From NCBI GenBank assembly GCA_007117625.1, contig SKGE01000022.1, positions 1 to 37,455 of the forward strand: 37,455 nucleotides of DNA, written 5' to 3'. The notes beneath the pieces are model-generated. The model had not been told where the DNA came from, did not search any database, and worked only from the letters and a program-made list of their open reading frames with translations. This document shows, piece by piece, positions 9,913-19,261 of this stretch. This stretch comes from Candidatus Izemoplasma sp. Lineage in GTDB: Bacteria > Bacillota_I > Bacilli_A > Izemoplasmatales > Izemoplasmataceae. Position numbers and translations under genes: made by a program. Position 1 is the stretch's first letter, and every line of letters begins with the position of its first letter.

Positions 9913-10155
9913 CTATAGTTGTTCAACACCTATAATGCCAGGAACCTCTTCTAACATAATCGCTTCAACACCATCTTTAAGTGTTGTATCTATCGCTGCA
10001 CAGCCAACACAAGCGCCAAGCATTTGAACGTAAACAATTCCATCCTCATACTTCACGAACTTAATATCCCCACCATCGCGGTTAATATATGGCCTCAGTT
10101 TATTAATAACTTCTTTGGCTTGCATTTCAATTTCTTTTTCATCCACAGATATCAC
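9913..10155 (-). CDS. NifU C-terminal domain Fe-S scaffold (Nfu/YutI-like)
   Basis: LRPYINRDGGDIKFVKYEDGIVYVQMLGACVGCAAIDTTLKDGVEAIMLEEVPGI; CxxC motif. Confidence 0.95.
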   Translation of the reverse strand: MISVDEKEIEMQAKEVINKLRPYINRDGGDIKFVKYEDGIVYVQMLGACVGCAAIDTTLKDGVEAIMLEEVPGIIGVEQL

Positions 10156-10261
10156 CTCTTTCGTGCATTTTTATTATACAATACCTATGGAAAAAAGCTT
10201 TATTATACGCTAATTATTTTAATTACTCCTTAAACTGTTTAAATAAACAAATGTAAACCCG

Positions 10262-10504
10262 TTATAACCGTTTTAAAACAAAGAACGGAGCATTTGGCGT
10301 TGCTGATTCCATCAAATAGTCAGAAATCATATGCTTATTCTCTTCAGAAAAACCTTTTAAACGTAACATTTCAGAACTCACATCGCCTACAATATACACA
10401 TAACGATCTAAATAATCCACATAGCGCTCATTAAAAGTCTTAATGTCCAACGCCTCACGATAGTCCTTAATCAACTCAAAATTCCCATGTTCTGTCTCAA
10501 TCAT
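10262..10504 (-). CDS. YutD-like (DUF1027) protein
   Basis: FNERYVDYLDRYVYIVGDVSSEMLRLKGFSEENK...FFVLKRL resembles YutD; also sits close to nfu/pgpA homologues as in the B. subtilis yut region. Confidence 0.72.
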   Translation of the reverse strand: MIETEHGNFELIKDYREALDIKTFNERYVDYLDRYVYIVGDVSSEMLRLKGFSEENKHMISDYLMESATPNAPFFVLKRL

Positions 10505-10983
10505 ATCTTCACCTTCTCGACTAACAGCACCGTCTCACAAACAATCGCCTGCGACGTCCCAACGATACCAATTTTCTCTCCTGTCGTAGCTTTAACACTA
10601 ACCAAATCAACCGAAATATTCAACAGCATTGCAATACTTTTTCGAATCGCCTCAATAAAACTGCGCAACTTCGGTTTTTCTAAAAACACCATCGAATCAA
10701 TGTTCACAACACGATAGCCATGATTCAAAACCAAATCATATGCATAACTCAAAATTTCTTTCGAATCCAACCCTTTGTTCGCAGCATCAGTATCTGGGAA
10801 GTGGCTCCCCAAATCCCCTAAAGCCAGCGATCCAAGGAATGCCTCAGCAATACTATGCAACAAACAATCGGCATCACTATGCCCAACACTCTTTAAATGC
10901 GACGGAATCAAAGTGCCCCCCAAAATCAATGCCTCGCCTGGTTCTAATCGATGAATATCAGTACTATGTCCAATCCGCATCAT
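10501..10983 (-). CDS. ispF: 2-C-methyl-D-erythritol 2,4-cyclodiphosphate synthase
   Basis: RIGHSTDIHRLEPGEALILGG, SVGHSDADCLLHSIAEAFLGSLALGDLGSHFPDTD. Confidence 0.96.
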   Translation of the reverse strand: MMRIGHSTDIHRLEPGEALILGGTLIPSHLKSVGHSDADCLLHSIAEAFLGSLALGDLGSHFPDTDAANKGLDSKEILSYAYDLVLNHGYRVVNIDSMVFLEKPKLRSFIEAIRKSIAMLLNISVDLVSVKATTGEKIGIVGTSQAIVCETVLLVEKVKI

Positions 10984-11624
10984 TGTAAAATCAATCCCAA
11001 CAAATCTGCATCATCTGGTGTTGTGAACTTAATATTCTTCCGACTTCCAAGCGCCATCTGAACAGAATAATGCAATACCGAACTGACCAAACTAGCATCG
11101 CAAGTAAACACTCTCCCTGCAACTTTGCTGTAAGCTTCTAACAACAATCTACGATCAAACGCTTGCGGTGTTTGCACCAACACCAAATCACGGCGATCGA
11201 CATCTTCAATAAACATGGCATCTTTCGTACGTTTAGCGGTTTCATAAACAGGAATCGCCAAACTTGCTGCCTTGTTTTGAACCACAGCCTCTTTTAATCC
11301 CTCTAAACCCGGAATAAAAGGTCTTGCCCCATCATGAATAAAAACATACTCAGAACTTGCAACCTCTAAACCTGCACAAACACTCTCTTGCCGAGTGACA
11401 CCACCAGGGACAATATGTTCAACACTATCCCCAAACCGTGCTTTCATTAAATCCAAGTCTCTTCGGTGTGTAACGAGAATAATCTCACGACAATCATCAT
11501 CACCTTCAAAAAACTCTAAAACATAATCAATTAGCGCTTTCCCATGAATTTCATACAAAACTTTATTGTGCGGTAATCCACTTCGAATCCCCACACCACC
11601 TGCAACAATAATCGCTGAATACAT
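10980..11624 (-). CDS. ispD: 2-C-methyl-D-erythritol 4-phosphate cytidylyltransferase
   Basis: MYSAIIVAGGVGIRSG, VFIHDGARPFI, RDLVLVQTPQAFD, KFTTPDDADLL; start at MYSAI rather than the longer ORF start. Confidence 0.95.
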   Translation of the reverse strand: MYSAIIVAGGVGIRSGLPHNKVLYEIHGKALIDYVLEFFEGDDDCREIILVTHRRDLDLMKARFGDSVEHIVPGGVTRQESVCAGLEVASSEYVFIHDGARPFIPGLEGLKEAVVQNKAASLAIPVYETAKRTKDAMFIEDVDRRDLVLVQTPQAFDRRLLLEAYSKVAGRVFTCDASLVSSVLHYSVQMALGSRKNIKFTTPDDADLLGLILQ

Positions 11625-11628
11625 GCCA

Positions 11629-12168
11629 TCACTCTCCATAAATCCGTTGATCGGTAACCACCAAATCAACTGCAATATCGTGTGTCTCAACAGGAATACT
11701 ATCAATCACAAACAAATCAAAACAAACACCGATCTTCAACCCCTCATACTTCGAGAGAAACGAATCATAATATCCTTTACCATAGCCAATTCTATAATGA
11801 TTTTTATCATATACAATCCCCGGTACCACAACAACCTCTAAATCCGACATTGACACAGCCTCATCATGATCTGGAACGGTCGTATTAAACGGCGCTTTTT
11901 GATAACTTCCCCGATCCTCATAAAAGACAATCTCATCCTCGACAATCTTCGGTAAATATAACGTATACATTTCACCCAAATCACGTAAATCTACCTCGTG
12001 ACGCATCGGATAAAAAACTGCAACATGCTCAACGTTTAACCGTGCTAAATAGTCTTTTAAACGTGCTACCAACATGGTGTTAAACAGCGTATACATTTTT
12101 TCATCTAGCATATCACGGCGCTTTAAAAACGCCTTTCTTAAGGTCTTTTTATCCAACCTATCACCCAA
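11629..12168 (-). CDS. 5-formyltetrahydrofolate cyclo-ligase
   Basis: KKTLRKAFLKRRD..., VAVFYPMRHEVDLR, VVVPGIVYDKNHYRIGYGKGYYDSFL, DLVVTDQRIY. Confidence 0.93.
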   Translation of the reverse strand: MGDRLDKKTLRKAFLKRRDMLDEKMYTLFNTMLVARLKDYLARLNVEHVAVFYPMRHEVDLRDLGEMYTLYLPKIVEDEIVFYEDRGSYQKAPFNTTVPDHDEAVSMSDLEVVVVPGIVYDKNHYRIGYGKGYYDSFLSKYEGLKIGVCFDLFVIDSIPVETHDIAVDLVVTDQRIYGE

Positions 12169-13306
12169 TTATAAAATAGTTTTCATGCGTATCCGTGCTA
12201 ATCGCAATATCAAGCGCTTTTTTATTGCGTCCAAGCACCTCATCCAAAGGTTCTTCAAACATCGTAATTTTCTGAATCCCAAAGTGTGGATAAACACTCT
12301 CATGTACTCCACCAAACTTCATCTCAAAATTCAGAAGATCACCACCATGTTTTAAAGCTCTTTCTAAAATATTGAACTTGCGCTCATCTTTAATTACCAT
12401 CGCAAAACGAATCCCAGTTAAACGAAACATACTATGCTCATCTTTAACAAAATTATACCGGAGCTTATTAATGAACTCCCCCATCATTAAATCACCAATA
12501 TCTCGTCCATACTTATCGTTCATCGCAGGAATATTAGATAGCTCAAACATCACCACATAATAAGGTACCTTGAGCCTATTTAAGCTTTGTAGATACTCCA
12601 TAAAAGCATGATCAATCTTCATTTTATTTAAATAATCAACCTCAGTCTCTGGATACACCAAAACATCAATACTTTTCGTCATCGAAATAATCATTGTATG
12701 GCCATCATAAAAAATAACCGTACCCTTCTCCTTCAACCAAACATATTGATTTCCTTTCTTAAAACGATAACTCATCTCATAAACCGGACTGCTTTTCTTC
12801 AATTTAGACAACGCAGCTTGATACCCAGTAATATCATCGGGGTGAATGTGTTTCATAAAGCGCTGTTGGGTAAACTCATTATCTTCAAACCCAATGATTC
12901 GAATAAATCTGTCGGTCCCAAACATATTCCCATCATCACTTCGAAACACCAATCCATCTCTTAATAAATCAATCGTAGCAATAAATCTTTTACGCAGCGA
13001 CTCATACCCAGAAAGAATATTTTTATTCTCTTTACGCAACTGTTTAAGCGCCGCACCTTGAGAATGACTTCTTAAAAGCAGTGATGGCTCGAAAAAAAAC
13101 AAGCTAAATAAGAAGCCCCCATAAACCATCCATGATAAAATAGCAATATCAATGTCATAAACTTCAATGATTTTAACAACAATATAAGCTACTGTAGCTG
13201 CTAAAAACAACAAACTTTCAAAAACAACTTTACGCGCTTTGACACGCTTAATCAGCAACAACAAAAACCACGCAGCTAACACAACAACAATTTCCATTAC
13301 AAGCAT
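12161..13306 (-). CDS. Membrane protein with N-terminal TM domain (CdaA-like by eye), PAS domain and degenerate GGDEF domain
   Basis: TM region (AAWFLLLLIKRVKARKVV...ILSWMVYGGFLFSLFFFEPSLLLR), PAS/PAC-like (RFMKHIHPDDITGYQAAL...YRFKKGNQYVWLKEKGTVIF), GGDEF fold with NDKYGRDIGD but TGIRF in place of GG[DE]EF. Confidence 0.85.
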   Translation of the reverse strand: MLVMEIVVVLAAWFLLLLIKRVKARKVVFESLLFLAATVAYIVVKIIEVYDIDIAILSWMVYGGFLFSLFFFEPSLLLRSHSQGAALKQLRKENKNILSGYESLRKRFIATIDLLRDGLVFRSDDGNMFGTDRFIRIIGFEDNEFTQQRFMKHIHPDDITGYQAALSKLKKSSPVYEMSYRFKKGNQYVWLKEKGTVIFYDGHTMIISMTKSIDVLVYPETEVDYLNKMKIDHAFMEYLQSLNRLKVPYYVVMFELSNIPAMNDKYGRDIGDLMMGEFINKLRYNFVKDEHSMFRLTGIRFAMVIKDERKFNILERALKHGGDLLNFEMKFGGVHESVYPHFGIQKITMFEEPLDEVLGRNKKALDIAISTDTHENYFIIG

Positions 13307-13324
13307 GCCATAGCCTCCTTAAAT

Positions 13325-14059
13325 CTAATTTTGAAGATACTTCTCTAAATATAAAACAAGTGACTCTTGACTAATATCTTGATCTAAATACCCATCAACC
13401 GCAACACTAATAAACCCCGTTTGCTCACTGATAATAATTGTTAAAGCATCCGTCACTTCACTAATCCCAATCGCTGCACGATGTCTTGAACCCATATGTT
13501 TTGGGATATCTGGGTTTTCACTTGGAGGGAAGTAAGTTCCCGCACACACAACCTCATTACCCTTAATAATCACAGCGCCATCATGAAGCGGTGTCTGAGG
13601 CACAAATATGGTCGATAACAACTCTGCCGTTAACGGCGCACGAATCTGAAACGCTGTACGAATAAAATCTTCTAACGTCACCGCACGTTCAAACGTAATC
13701 AACGCACCAATCTTTCTTTGTGATAAGTACGTAACACTTTTTATCAACTCTTCTTTAACCGATTCTTCAATCGTATTCGACAGTAATAATCCTGTTTTCA
13801 CACCAATTGACTTGAAGATTAAACGAATTTCAGTTTGCACCATAATAACAACAACAAAAATAAGTGGTATAATCTTAACAAGCAACACAACATCAAACGC
13901 ACTCGGATCGATCACAACTTCTCGAACAAGCAAAACAAAAAGCACAACCACAAACAGCTTTAATGTGCGATAAATATTCATGTTCGTCTTCTGCTTGACC
14001 AAGGTTGTGAAAATCGCTAAAAGATACATATTAACTATTAATACATCAAAAAAATCCAT
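13325..14059 (-). CDS. cdaA: Diadenylate cyclase CdaA (DAC domain)
   Basis: PLHDGAVIIKG (DGA), MGSRHRAAIGISE (RHR), SEQTGFISVAVDG; N-terminal TM helices; start at MDFFDVLIV with upstream GGAGGGG. Confidence 0.94.
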   Translation of the reverse strand: MDFFDVLIVNMYLLAIFTTLVKQKTNMNIYRTLKLFVVVLFVLLVREVVIDPSAFDVVLLVKIIPLIFVVVIMVQTEIRLIFKSIGVKTGLLLSNTIEESVKEELIKSVTYLSQRKIGALITFERAVTLEDFIRTAFQIRAPLTAELLSTIFVPQTPLHDGAVIIKGNEVVCAGTYFPPSENPDIPKHMGSRHRAAIGISEVTDALTIIISEQTGFISVAVDGYLDQDISQESLVLYLEKYLQN

Positions 14060-14294
14060 AAAACCCCTCCAGCAATACAAAGCTGACAAGCTATCTAAAT
14101 TATAACACACATAAAATGTTTTTTAACACACCCTAGATAATAAATAAACGCCTCAATTAAAACAACAAAAAATAATCCACCAATGAAACCGCATAACATA
14201 AATCTTTCATAGTCTCATTCAAATGTCAAGGCTACACATAAAACTTAACATACCATATAATGAACTTTAAAAGAAATTCTTTGGAGGTAATAGT

Positions 14295-16826
14295 ATGAAA
14301 TCTTATTCAAAAGCACTGATCGAAAGACTCAACGAGGATATCACATCCCACTTCAAACACCTATACCCGATCACTGAAAATATGACCCAAACGTTAGAAG
14401 GTGTTTCAAGACTTGTTATGCTTGATCGATATACCCAAAAAGATCTTACCTTGAAAACCCTTAAAGAAGGCGATTTAGTCATAACCATCGTAAAAGACGA
14501 CCCGAAGTTCCCAGCACGTGGTATCGGTAACGTCAAGGCAATTAACGGCGATACCATCACCATCCAAGTTGAGGCCGAATCGCTCGCAACCACTGAAGAC
14601 GCTGATAAAGACGGTTGTATCAAACGAAACATCCGTCAGATTGATAAACCGCTCGAACTCTATTACGAGCAAATTGCCAAACGCTTAGCCAATCACCTCG
14701 GCGAAGACGAGAGTGACGCGGTAAAAGAAGCCTTTTACCATGAAGTCGCAAGCCAAAACCTCGTCCCTGCTGGCCGCGTTTTATTCGGTGCTGGTTCAAA
14801 CACCAACGTAACCTATTTCAACTGTTTCGTCATGCCATTTATTCACGATTCACGTGGCGGAATCAGCGATCACCGGAAACAAGTCATGGAAATTATGAGT
14901 CGCGGTGGTGGTGTCGGAACCAACGGTTCAACATTACGTCCAAAGAATGCTTTAGCCAAAGGTGTTAATGGAAAATCCAGTGGAGCCGTCAGCTGGTTAC
15001 ACGATTTATCTGAACTGACCCATCTCGTCGAACAAGGTGGATCACGTCGTGGCGCACAAATGATCATGCTTGCAGATTGGCATCCTGACATTATTGATTT
15101 TATCATCTCAAAGATGCAAAACCCGAAAATATTACAATTCCTTATCGATACCTTAGAAGACCAATCGATTGTAAAAGCCGCAAAGAACAAACTCAAATTT
15201 ATTCCGCTTAGCGACGAAGAAGTGGAAATCAACGAATACATACTAGAACAATCAAAAAGCAACCCAGATCAATTCTCAAAACGTATCGTAGATGCAGCCT
15301 TTGAACGTTTAAACAAAGGTGGCCATTATGAAGTTAATAATTCAGAATTTTTAAGTGGAGCAAACATCTCAGTCGCAATCACCAAAGAGTTCATGCAAGC
15401 CGTTGAAAACAACGAAGACTACCCGTTAAGATTCCCTGATATCGACAACTACAACGACGAACAAAAAGCCATCTACGATGAACAATGGATGCATGTTGGT
15501 GACGTGCGTGAATGGGAAAGCATGGGGCTTCCAGTCAAAACCTATAGAACCATCCCTGCAAAAGAACTTTGGAATCTTATCAACATCTGTGCAACCTATT
15601 CCGCAGAACCAGGTATCTTCTTTATCGACAATGCCAATGAAATGACCAATGCTGTCGGATACGACAACAAAGTCGTCTGTACAAACCCGTGTGGTGAACA
15701 ACCACTCGCACCATACTCAGTTTGTAACCTTGCAGCACTCAACCTTGCAAACATGGTCGATCATACCACCAAAGATGTAGACTGGAAAAAACTCGAGAAA
15801 ACCATCAAAACGGCTGTACGCTTACAAGATAACGTCATCGATAAAACCCATTACTTCTTAGAAGAAAACAAAGCCCAAGCTCTCGGTGAACGTCGCGTTG
15901 GACTCGGCGTCATGGGACTCCATGACTTACTGATTTGGTGTAACCGCAAATACGGCGCAAAAGATGGTATCGAACTGATCAACAAACTCTTTGAATTCAT
16001 CGCCACAAAAACGTATGAAACAAGTATTGAAATCGCCAAGGAAAAAGGACCATTCCCATTCCTTAAAACCCATCAAAACAGAGAAAAATTACTCAATAGT
16101 GGATACATGAAAAAAATGCCCGCACATATTCGTGAAGGCGTTAAAAAACACGGTATCCGTAACTCACATCTCTTAACCATCGCTCCAACAGGGTCGACCG
16201 GAACCATGGTAGGTGTTTCAACAGGCTTAGAACCTTACTTCGCATTCAGCTATTTTAGAAGTGGTCGTTTAGGTAAATTTATCGAAGTAAACGCTCCAAT
16301 CGTCGATAAATACTTAGAAGCCTATCCAGGCTTCACCAAAGACACATTACCAGAAACCTTTGTCAGCGCCATGGAGCTCTCACCTGAAGCTCATGTTGAC
16401 GTGCAGTGTACTATACAAAACTGGGTAGACTCATCAATCTCTAAAACCGTTAACGCCCCAAAAGGCTACTCGGTTGAAGAAGTTGAACAGGTCTATCAAC
16501 GTCTCTATCGAGGCGGAGCCAAAGGTGGTACCGTTTACGTCGATGGATCTCGTGATGCACAAGTATTAAGCCTCACAAGAGAAGATGATGAAAAACCGAG
16601 AAAACCAAAACAAGTTGGCATCCAAGACCTTGGCGTTGAACTTGAAGAAGAGAAAAAAGAGCCAAAAGAATCAAAAACCAAAGGACTCCGTAGTGACCGA
16701 CAAGACAGAAACATCGGTGTCGAAGCCGGAGATATCTGCCCAATCTGCCTTGAAGGCACCGTTGAAAACCTTGGCGGGTGCCATACCTGCACGAATTGTA
16801 ACGCACAATTAAAATGTGGTTTATAG
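14295..16826 (+). CDS. nrdJ: Adenosylcobalamin-dependent (class II) ribonucleotide reductase
   Basis: VPAGRVLFGAGSNTNVTYFNCFVMP, SRGGGVGTNGSTLRP, NPCGEQPLAPYSVCNLAALNLA, C-terminal Zn-ribbon CPICLEG...CHTCTNC. Confidence 0.94.
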   Translation: MKSYSKALIERLNEDITSHFKHLYPITENMTQTLEGVSRLVMLDRYTQKDLTLKTLKEGDLVITIVKDDPKFPARGIGNVKAINGDTITIQVEAESLATTEDADKDGCIKRNIRQIDKPLELYYEQIAKRLANHLGEDESDAVKEAFYHEVASQNLVPAGRVLFGAGSNTNVTYFNCFVMPFIHDSRGGISDHRKQVMEIMSRGGGVGTNGSTLRPKNALAKGVNGKSSGAVSWLHDLSELTHLVEQGGSRRGAQMIMLADWHPDIIDFIISKMQNPKILQFLIDTLEDQSIVKAAKNKLKFIPLSDEEVEINEYILEQSKSNPDQFSKRIVDAAFERLNKGGHYEVNNSEFLSGANISVAITKEFMQAVENNEDYPLRFPDIDNYNDEQKAIYDEQWMHVGDVREWESMGLPVKTYRTIPAKELWNLINICATYSAEPGIFFIDNANEMTNAVGYDNKVVCTNPCGEQPLAPYSVCNLAALNLANMVDHTTKDVDWKKLEKTIKTAVRLQDNVIDKTHYFLEENKAQALGERRVGLGVMGLHDLLIWCNRKYGAKDGIELINKLFEFIATKTYETSIEIAKEKGPFPFLKTHQNREKLLNSGYMKKMPAHIREGVKKHGIRNSHLLTIAPTGSTGTMVGVSTGLEPYFAFSYFRSGRLGKFIEVNAPIVDKYLEAYPGFTKDTLPETFVSAMELSPEAHVDVQCTIQNWVDSSISKTVNAPKGYSVEEVEQVYQRLYRGGAKGGTVYVDGSRDAQVLSLTREDDEKPRKPKQVGIQDLGVELEEEKKEPKESKTKGLRSDRQDRNIGVEAGDICPICLEGTVENLGGCHTCTNCNAQLKCGL

Positions 16827-16857
16827 AAGCGTATTAACACTACGCTTCTTTTTTTAT
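16825..16857 (+). terminator. Intrinsic terminator after nrdJ
   Basis: AGAAGCGTA ttaacac TACGCTTCT ttttttt. Confidence 0.88.
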
Positions 16858-16896
16858 CCCCGCAATCCATGCTATAATATACGATGAGGTGATGAC

Positions 16897-18138
16897 ATGA
16901 AAAAAGCAATACTCGTAGGGCTAGACCACTACAAAGGCAACAAACTCAAGATTTACATGGATGAACTCGTCGCACTAGCAGAAACACTAGATATTTCAAC
17001 ACATGACCGCTACACACAAGATGCCTCACTCGCCACCGCTCCCTTTCGTATCGGGCGCGGAAAAGTTGATGAAATCAAAATGGCTATCGAAGCTTCAGAC
17101 GTAGATCTTGTGATATTTAACGACGAACTCACCAGTAGTCAAATTCGGAACCTAGAAGAAATTTTCAACGTCCCTGTTGTCGATAGAACACTACTCATCC
17201 TAGATATTTTTTCAAAACGAGCCAAAACCAAAGAGGCCATGCTCCAAGTCGAAGTCGCACAACTAAAATACCTACTTCCAAGACTTAAATCGATGACCGC
17301 ATCCTTCGAAAGACAACAAGGTGGCATCGGTTCTCGTGGTCCTGGTGAGAAAAAAATCGAACTTAGTCGCCGAAAAATCGAAGCCGACATCATAAACAAA
17401 GAAAAACAGCTCAAACAAATCGTAACGGTAAGACAAACCAACCGAAAATACCGACAAAAGTCATTGATTAAAACCGTTGCAATCGTGGGTTACACCAACG
17501 CTGGTAAAAGCACATTGATGAACACCTTATTAAAACAATCATCGACAAAAGACTCCCAAGATGTGCTTGTCAAAGATCAATTATTCGCAACCTTAGAAAC
17601 AACGACAAGACGCATCGAACTACACAACAGCAAACCGTTTGTTTTAACAGACACCATCGGTTTTGTTTCAAATCTCCCCCATGATTTAGTAGACTCTTTT
17701 AAATCTACGCTCGAAGAAATTAAAGAAGCCGACCTATTATTACACGTCATCGACTTCTCAAATCCTTATTATCTAGAACAAATAACTACGACACAAAAAG
17801 TCTTAGAACAGCTCGATGCGGATCATATCGATTCACTTTATGTCTTTAACAAAATAGATTTAACCGATGACACCTTACCACACGGTTTTACCCCAGCTGT
17901 AAAAGTATCGTTAAAAGACGATAAAAATATTGATTCATTGATTCAAACCATCACAACAATCCTATCAAAAGACGACAAAACCGTCACCTACAAAATACCT
18001 TACGATGATGGAGAACTCATCAACATACTCAATGAGTATAGTCAAATTTTAGACACTAAACATGAAAACGAAGGCACGATTATTAAAGCAAGAGTCTCAA
18101 GCGCACTCAGACACAACTACAAGAAATATGAGGTATAA
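16897..18138 (+). CDS. hflX: GTPase HflX
   Basis: GRGKVDEI, RQQGGIGSRGPGEKKIELSRRKIEADI, G1 VGYTNAGKSTLMN, LTDTIGFVSNLPHDLVDSFKSTLEEI, NKID. Confidence 0.96.
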   Translation: MKKAILVGLDHYKGNKLKIYMDELVALAETLDISTHDRYTQDASLATAPFRIGRGKVDEIKMAIEASDVDLVIFNDELTSSQIRNLEEIFNVPVVDRTLLILDIFSKRAKTKEAMLQVEVAQLKYLLPRLKSMTASFERQQGGIGSRGPGEKKIELSRRKIEADIINKEKQLKQIVTVRQTNRKYRQKSLIKTVAIVGYTNAGKSTLMNTLLKQSSTKDSQDVLVKDQLFATLETTTRRIELHNSKPFVLTDTIGFVSNLPHDLVDSFKSTLEEIKEADLLLHVIDFSNPYYLEQITTTQKVLEQLDADHIDSLYVFNKIDLTDDTLPHGFTPAVKVSLKDDKNIDSLIQTITTILSKDDKTVTYKIPYDDGELINILNEYSQILDTKHENEGTIIKARVSSALRHNYKKYEV

Positions 18139-18145
18139 AAATACA

Positions 18146-18172
18146 AAAAGGCTGAAAAAACAAGCCTTTTTT
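18146..18172. terminator. Bidirectional terminator between convergent hflX and dus
   Basis: AAAAGGCTgaaaaaacAAGCCTTTTTTT. Confidence 0.75.
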
Positions 18173-18192
18173 TATATGGATATATACTTTTT

Positions 18193-19161
18193 CTAATCTA
18201 ACCTACTAAAATATTCATCGAGCAAATCAAACAAAGCCATTTTCGTCGTAATTTTAGTCATCGCTTGTTTTACCACGATAGCATGAGGCAATCCTTTTAA
18301 ATACCACGGCACATGCGATCGCATCTCTAGAAGCGCTACTTTCTCCCCCTTAAGAGCAATCAACTTATTCGTATGCAGTTTAATCATATCCAGCTTCTCT
18401 TCGTAAGCAATGTCTTTATCATATGTTCCAGTATTTAAATAATCAACCGTTTGTTTAATTAACCACGGATTCCCCAAAACCCCTCTGCCAATCATAACCC
18501 CAGCACATCCCGTATACTCCATCATCGCCTTGGCATCTTCTGGTGTTTTAATATCTCCGTTTCCGATAACCGGAATATCTACTGCTTCAACGACCGCTTT
18601 AATATGATCTAAATTCACCTTACCTGAATACATTGCTTTACGCGTTCTACCATGAATCGCAATCGCTTTAGCCCCAGCCGCTTCAACCCGTTTAGCAATC
18701 GAAACCGCATTCAAACTATTCTGGTCCCAGCCGCTTCGAATCTTTACCGTAATCGGTTTATCGGTAGCCTTCACCATCTCAGTAACAATAGATTCAAGCA
18801 ACACTTCTTCACGCATCAACATAGCTCCACCATTACTTTTCACCACTTTAGGTACCGGACACCCTGCATTCAAATCAATCAGCACCGCACGACTTTCTTG
18901 ATCGACAATCTTCACCGCTTCTGCAAGTTGATTAGGGTCTGCCCCAAAGAGTTGTAGGGAAACCGCTCCTTCATCATCTTCAACTTCAATCATTTTACGA
19001 GTACGCTTATTCTTATGCAGTAATCCTTTATCACTTACCATTTCTGTATAGATTAATCCAGCCCCAAAAGAAGCTGCAATCGAACGAAAAGCGCCGTTAG
19101 AAATCCCTGCTAAAGGCGCAACAAATACATTATTCTTAAGTGTTACCTTCCCAATCTTCAT
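18193..19161 (-). CDS. dusB: tRNA-dihydrouridine synthase (DusB-like)
   Basis: VFVAPLAGISNGAFRSIAASFGAGLIYTEMVSDKGL, DLNAGCPVPKVVKSNGGAMLM, IHGRTRKAMYSG, IGNGDI, GVMIGRGVLGNPWL. Confidence 0.93.
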   Translation of the reverse strand: MKIGKVTLKNNVFVAPLAGISNGAFRSIAASFGAGLIYTEMVSDKGLLHKNKRTRKMIEVEDDEGAVSLQLFGADPNQLAEAVKIVDQESRAVLIDLNAGCPVPKVVKSNGGAMLMREEVLLESIVTEMVKATDKPITVKIRSGWDQNSLNAVSIAKRVEAAGAKAIAIHGRTRKAMYSGKVNLDHIKAVVEAVDIPVIGNGDIKTPEDAKAMMEYTGCAGVMIGRGVLGNPWLIKQTVDYLNTGTYDKDIAYEEKLDMIKLHTNKLIALKGEKVALLEMRSHVPWYLKGLPHAIVVKQAMTKITTKMALFDLLDEYFSRLD

Positions 19162-19261
19162 TAAATCACATCCTAAACGTCAATATTGTACGCCAAAAAA
19201 GAACCTTTTTCAAATGTTTTGTATAAGTCAAAAACTATGCTATAATGCTCGCGGTGATAAT

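Noticed and set aside
14110-14294. Possible NrdR boxes or cobalamin riboswitch upstream of nrdJ
   Set aside because: No pair of ACACWATATATWGTGT-like boxes at the expected spacing and no recognisable B12-box structure by eye.
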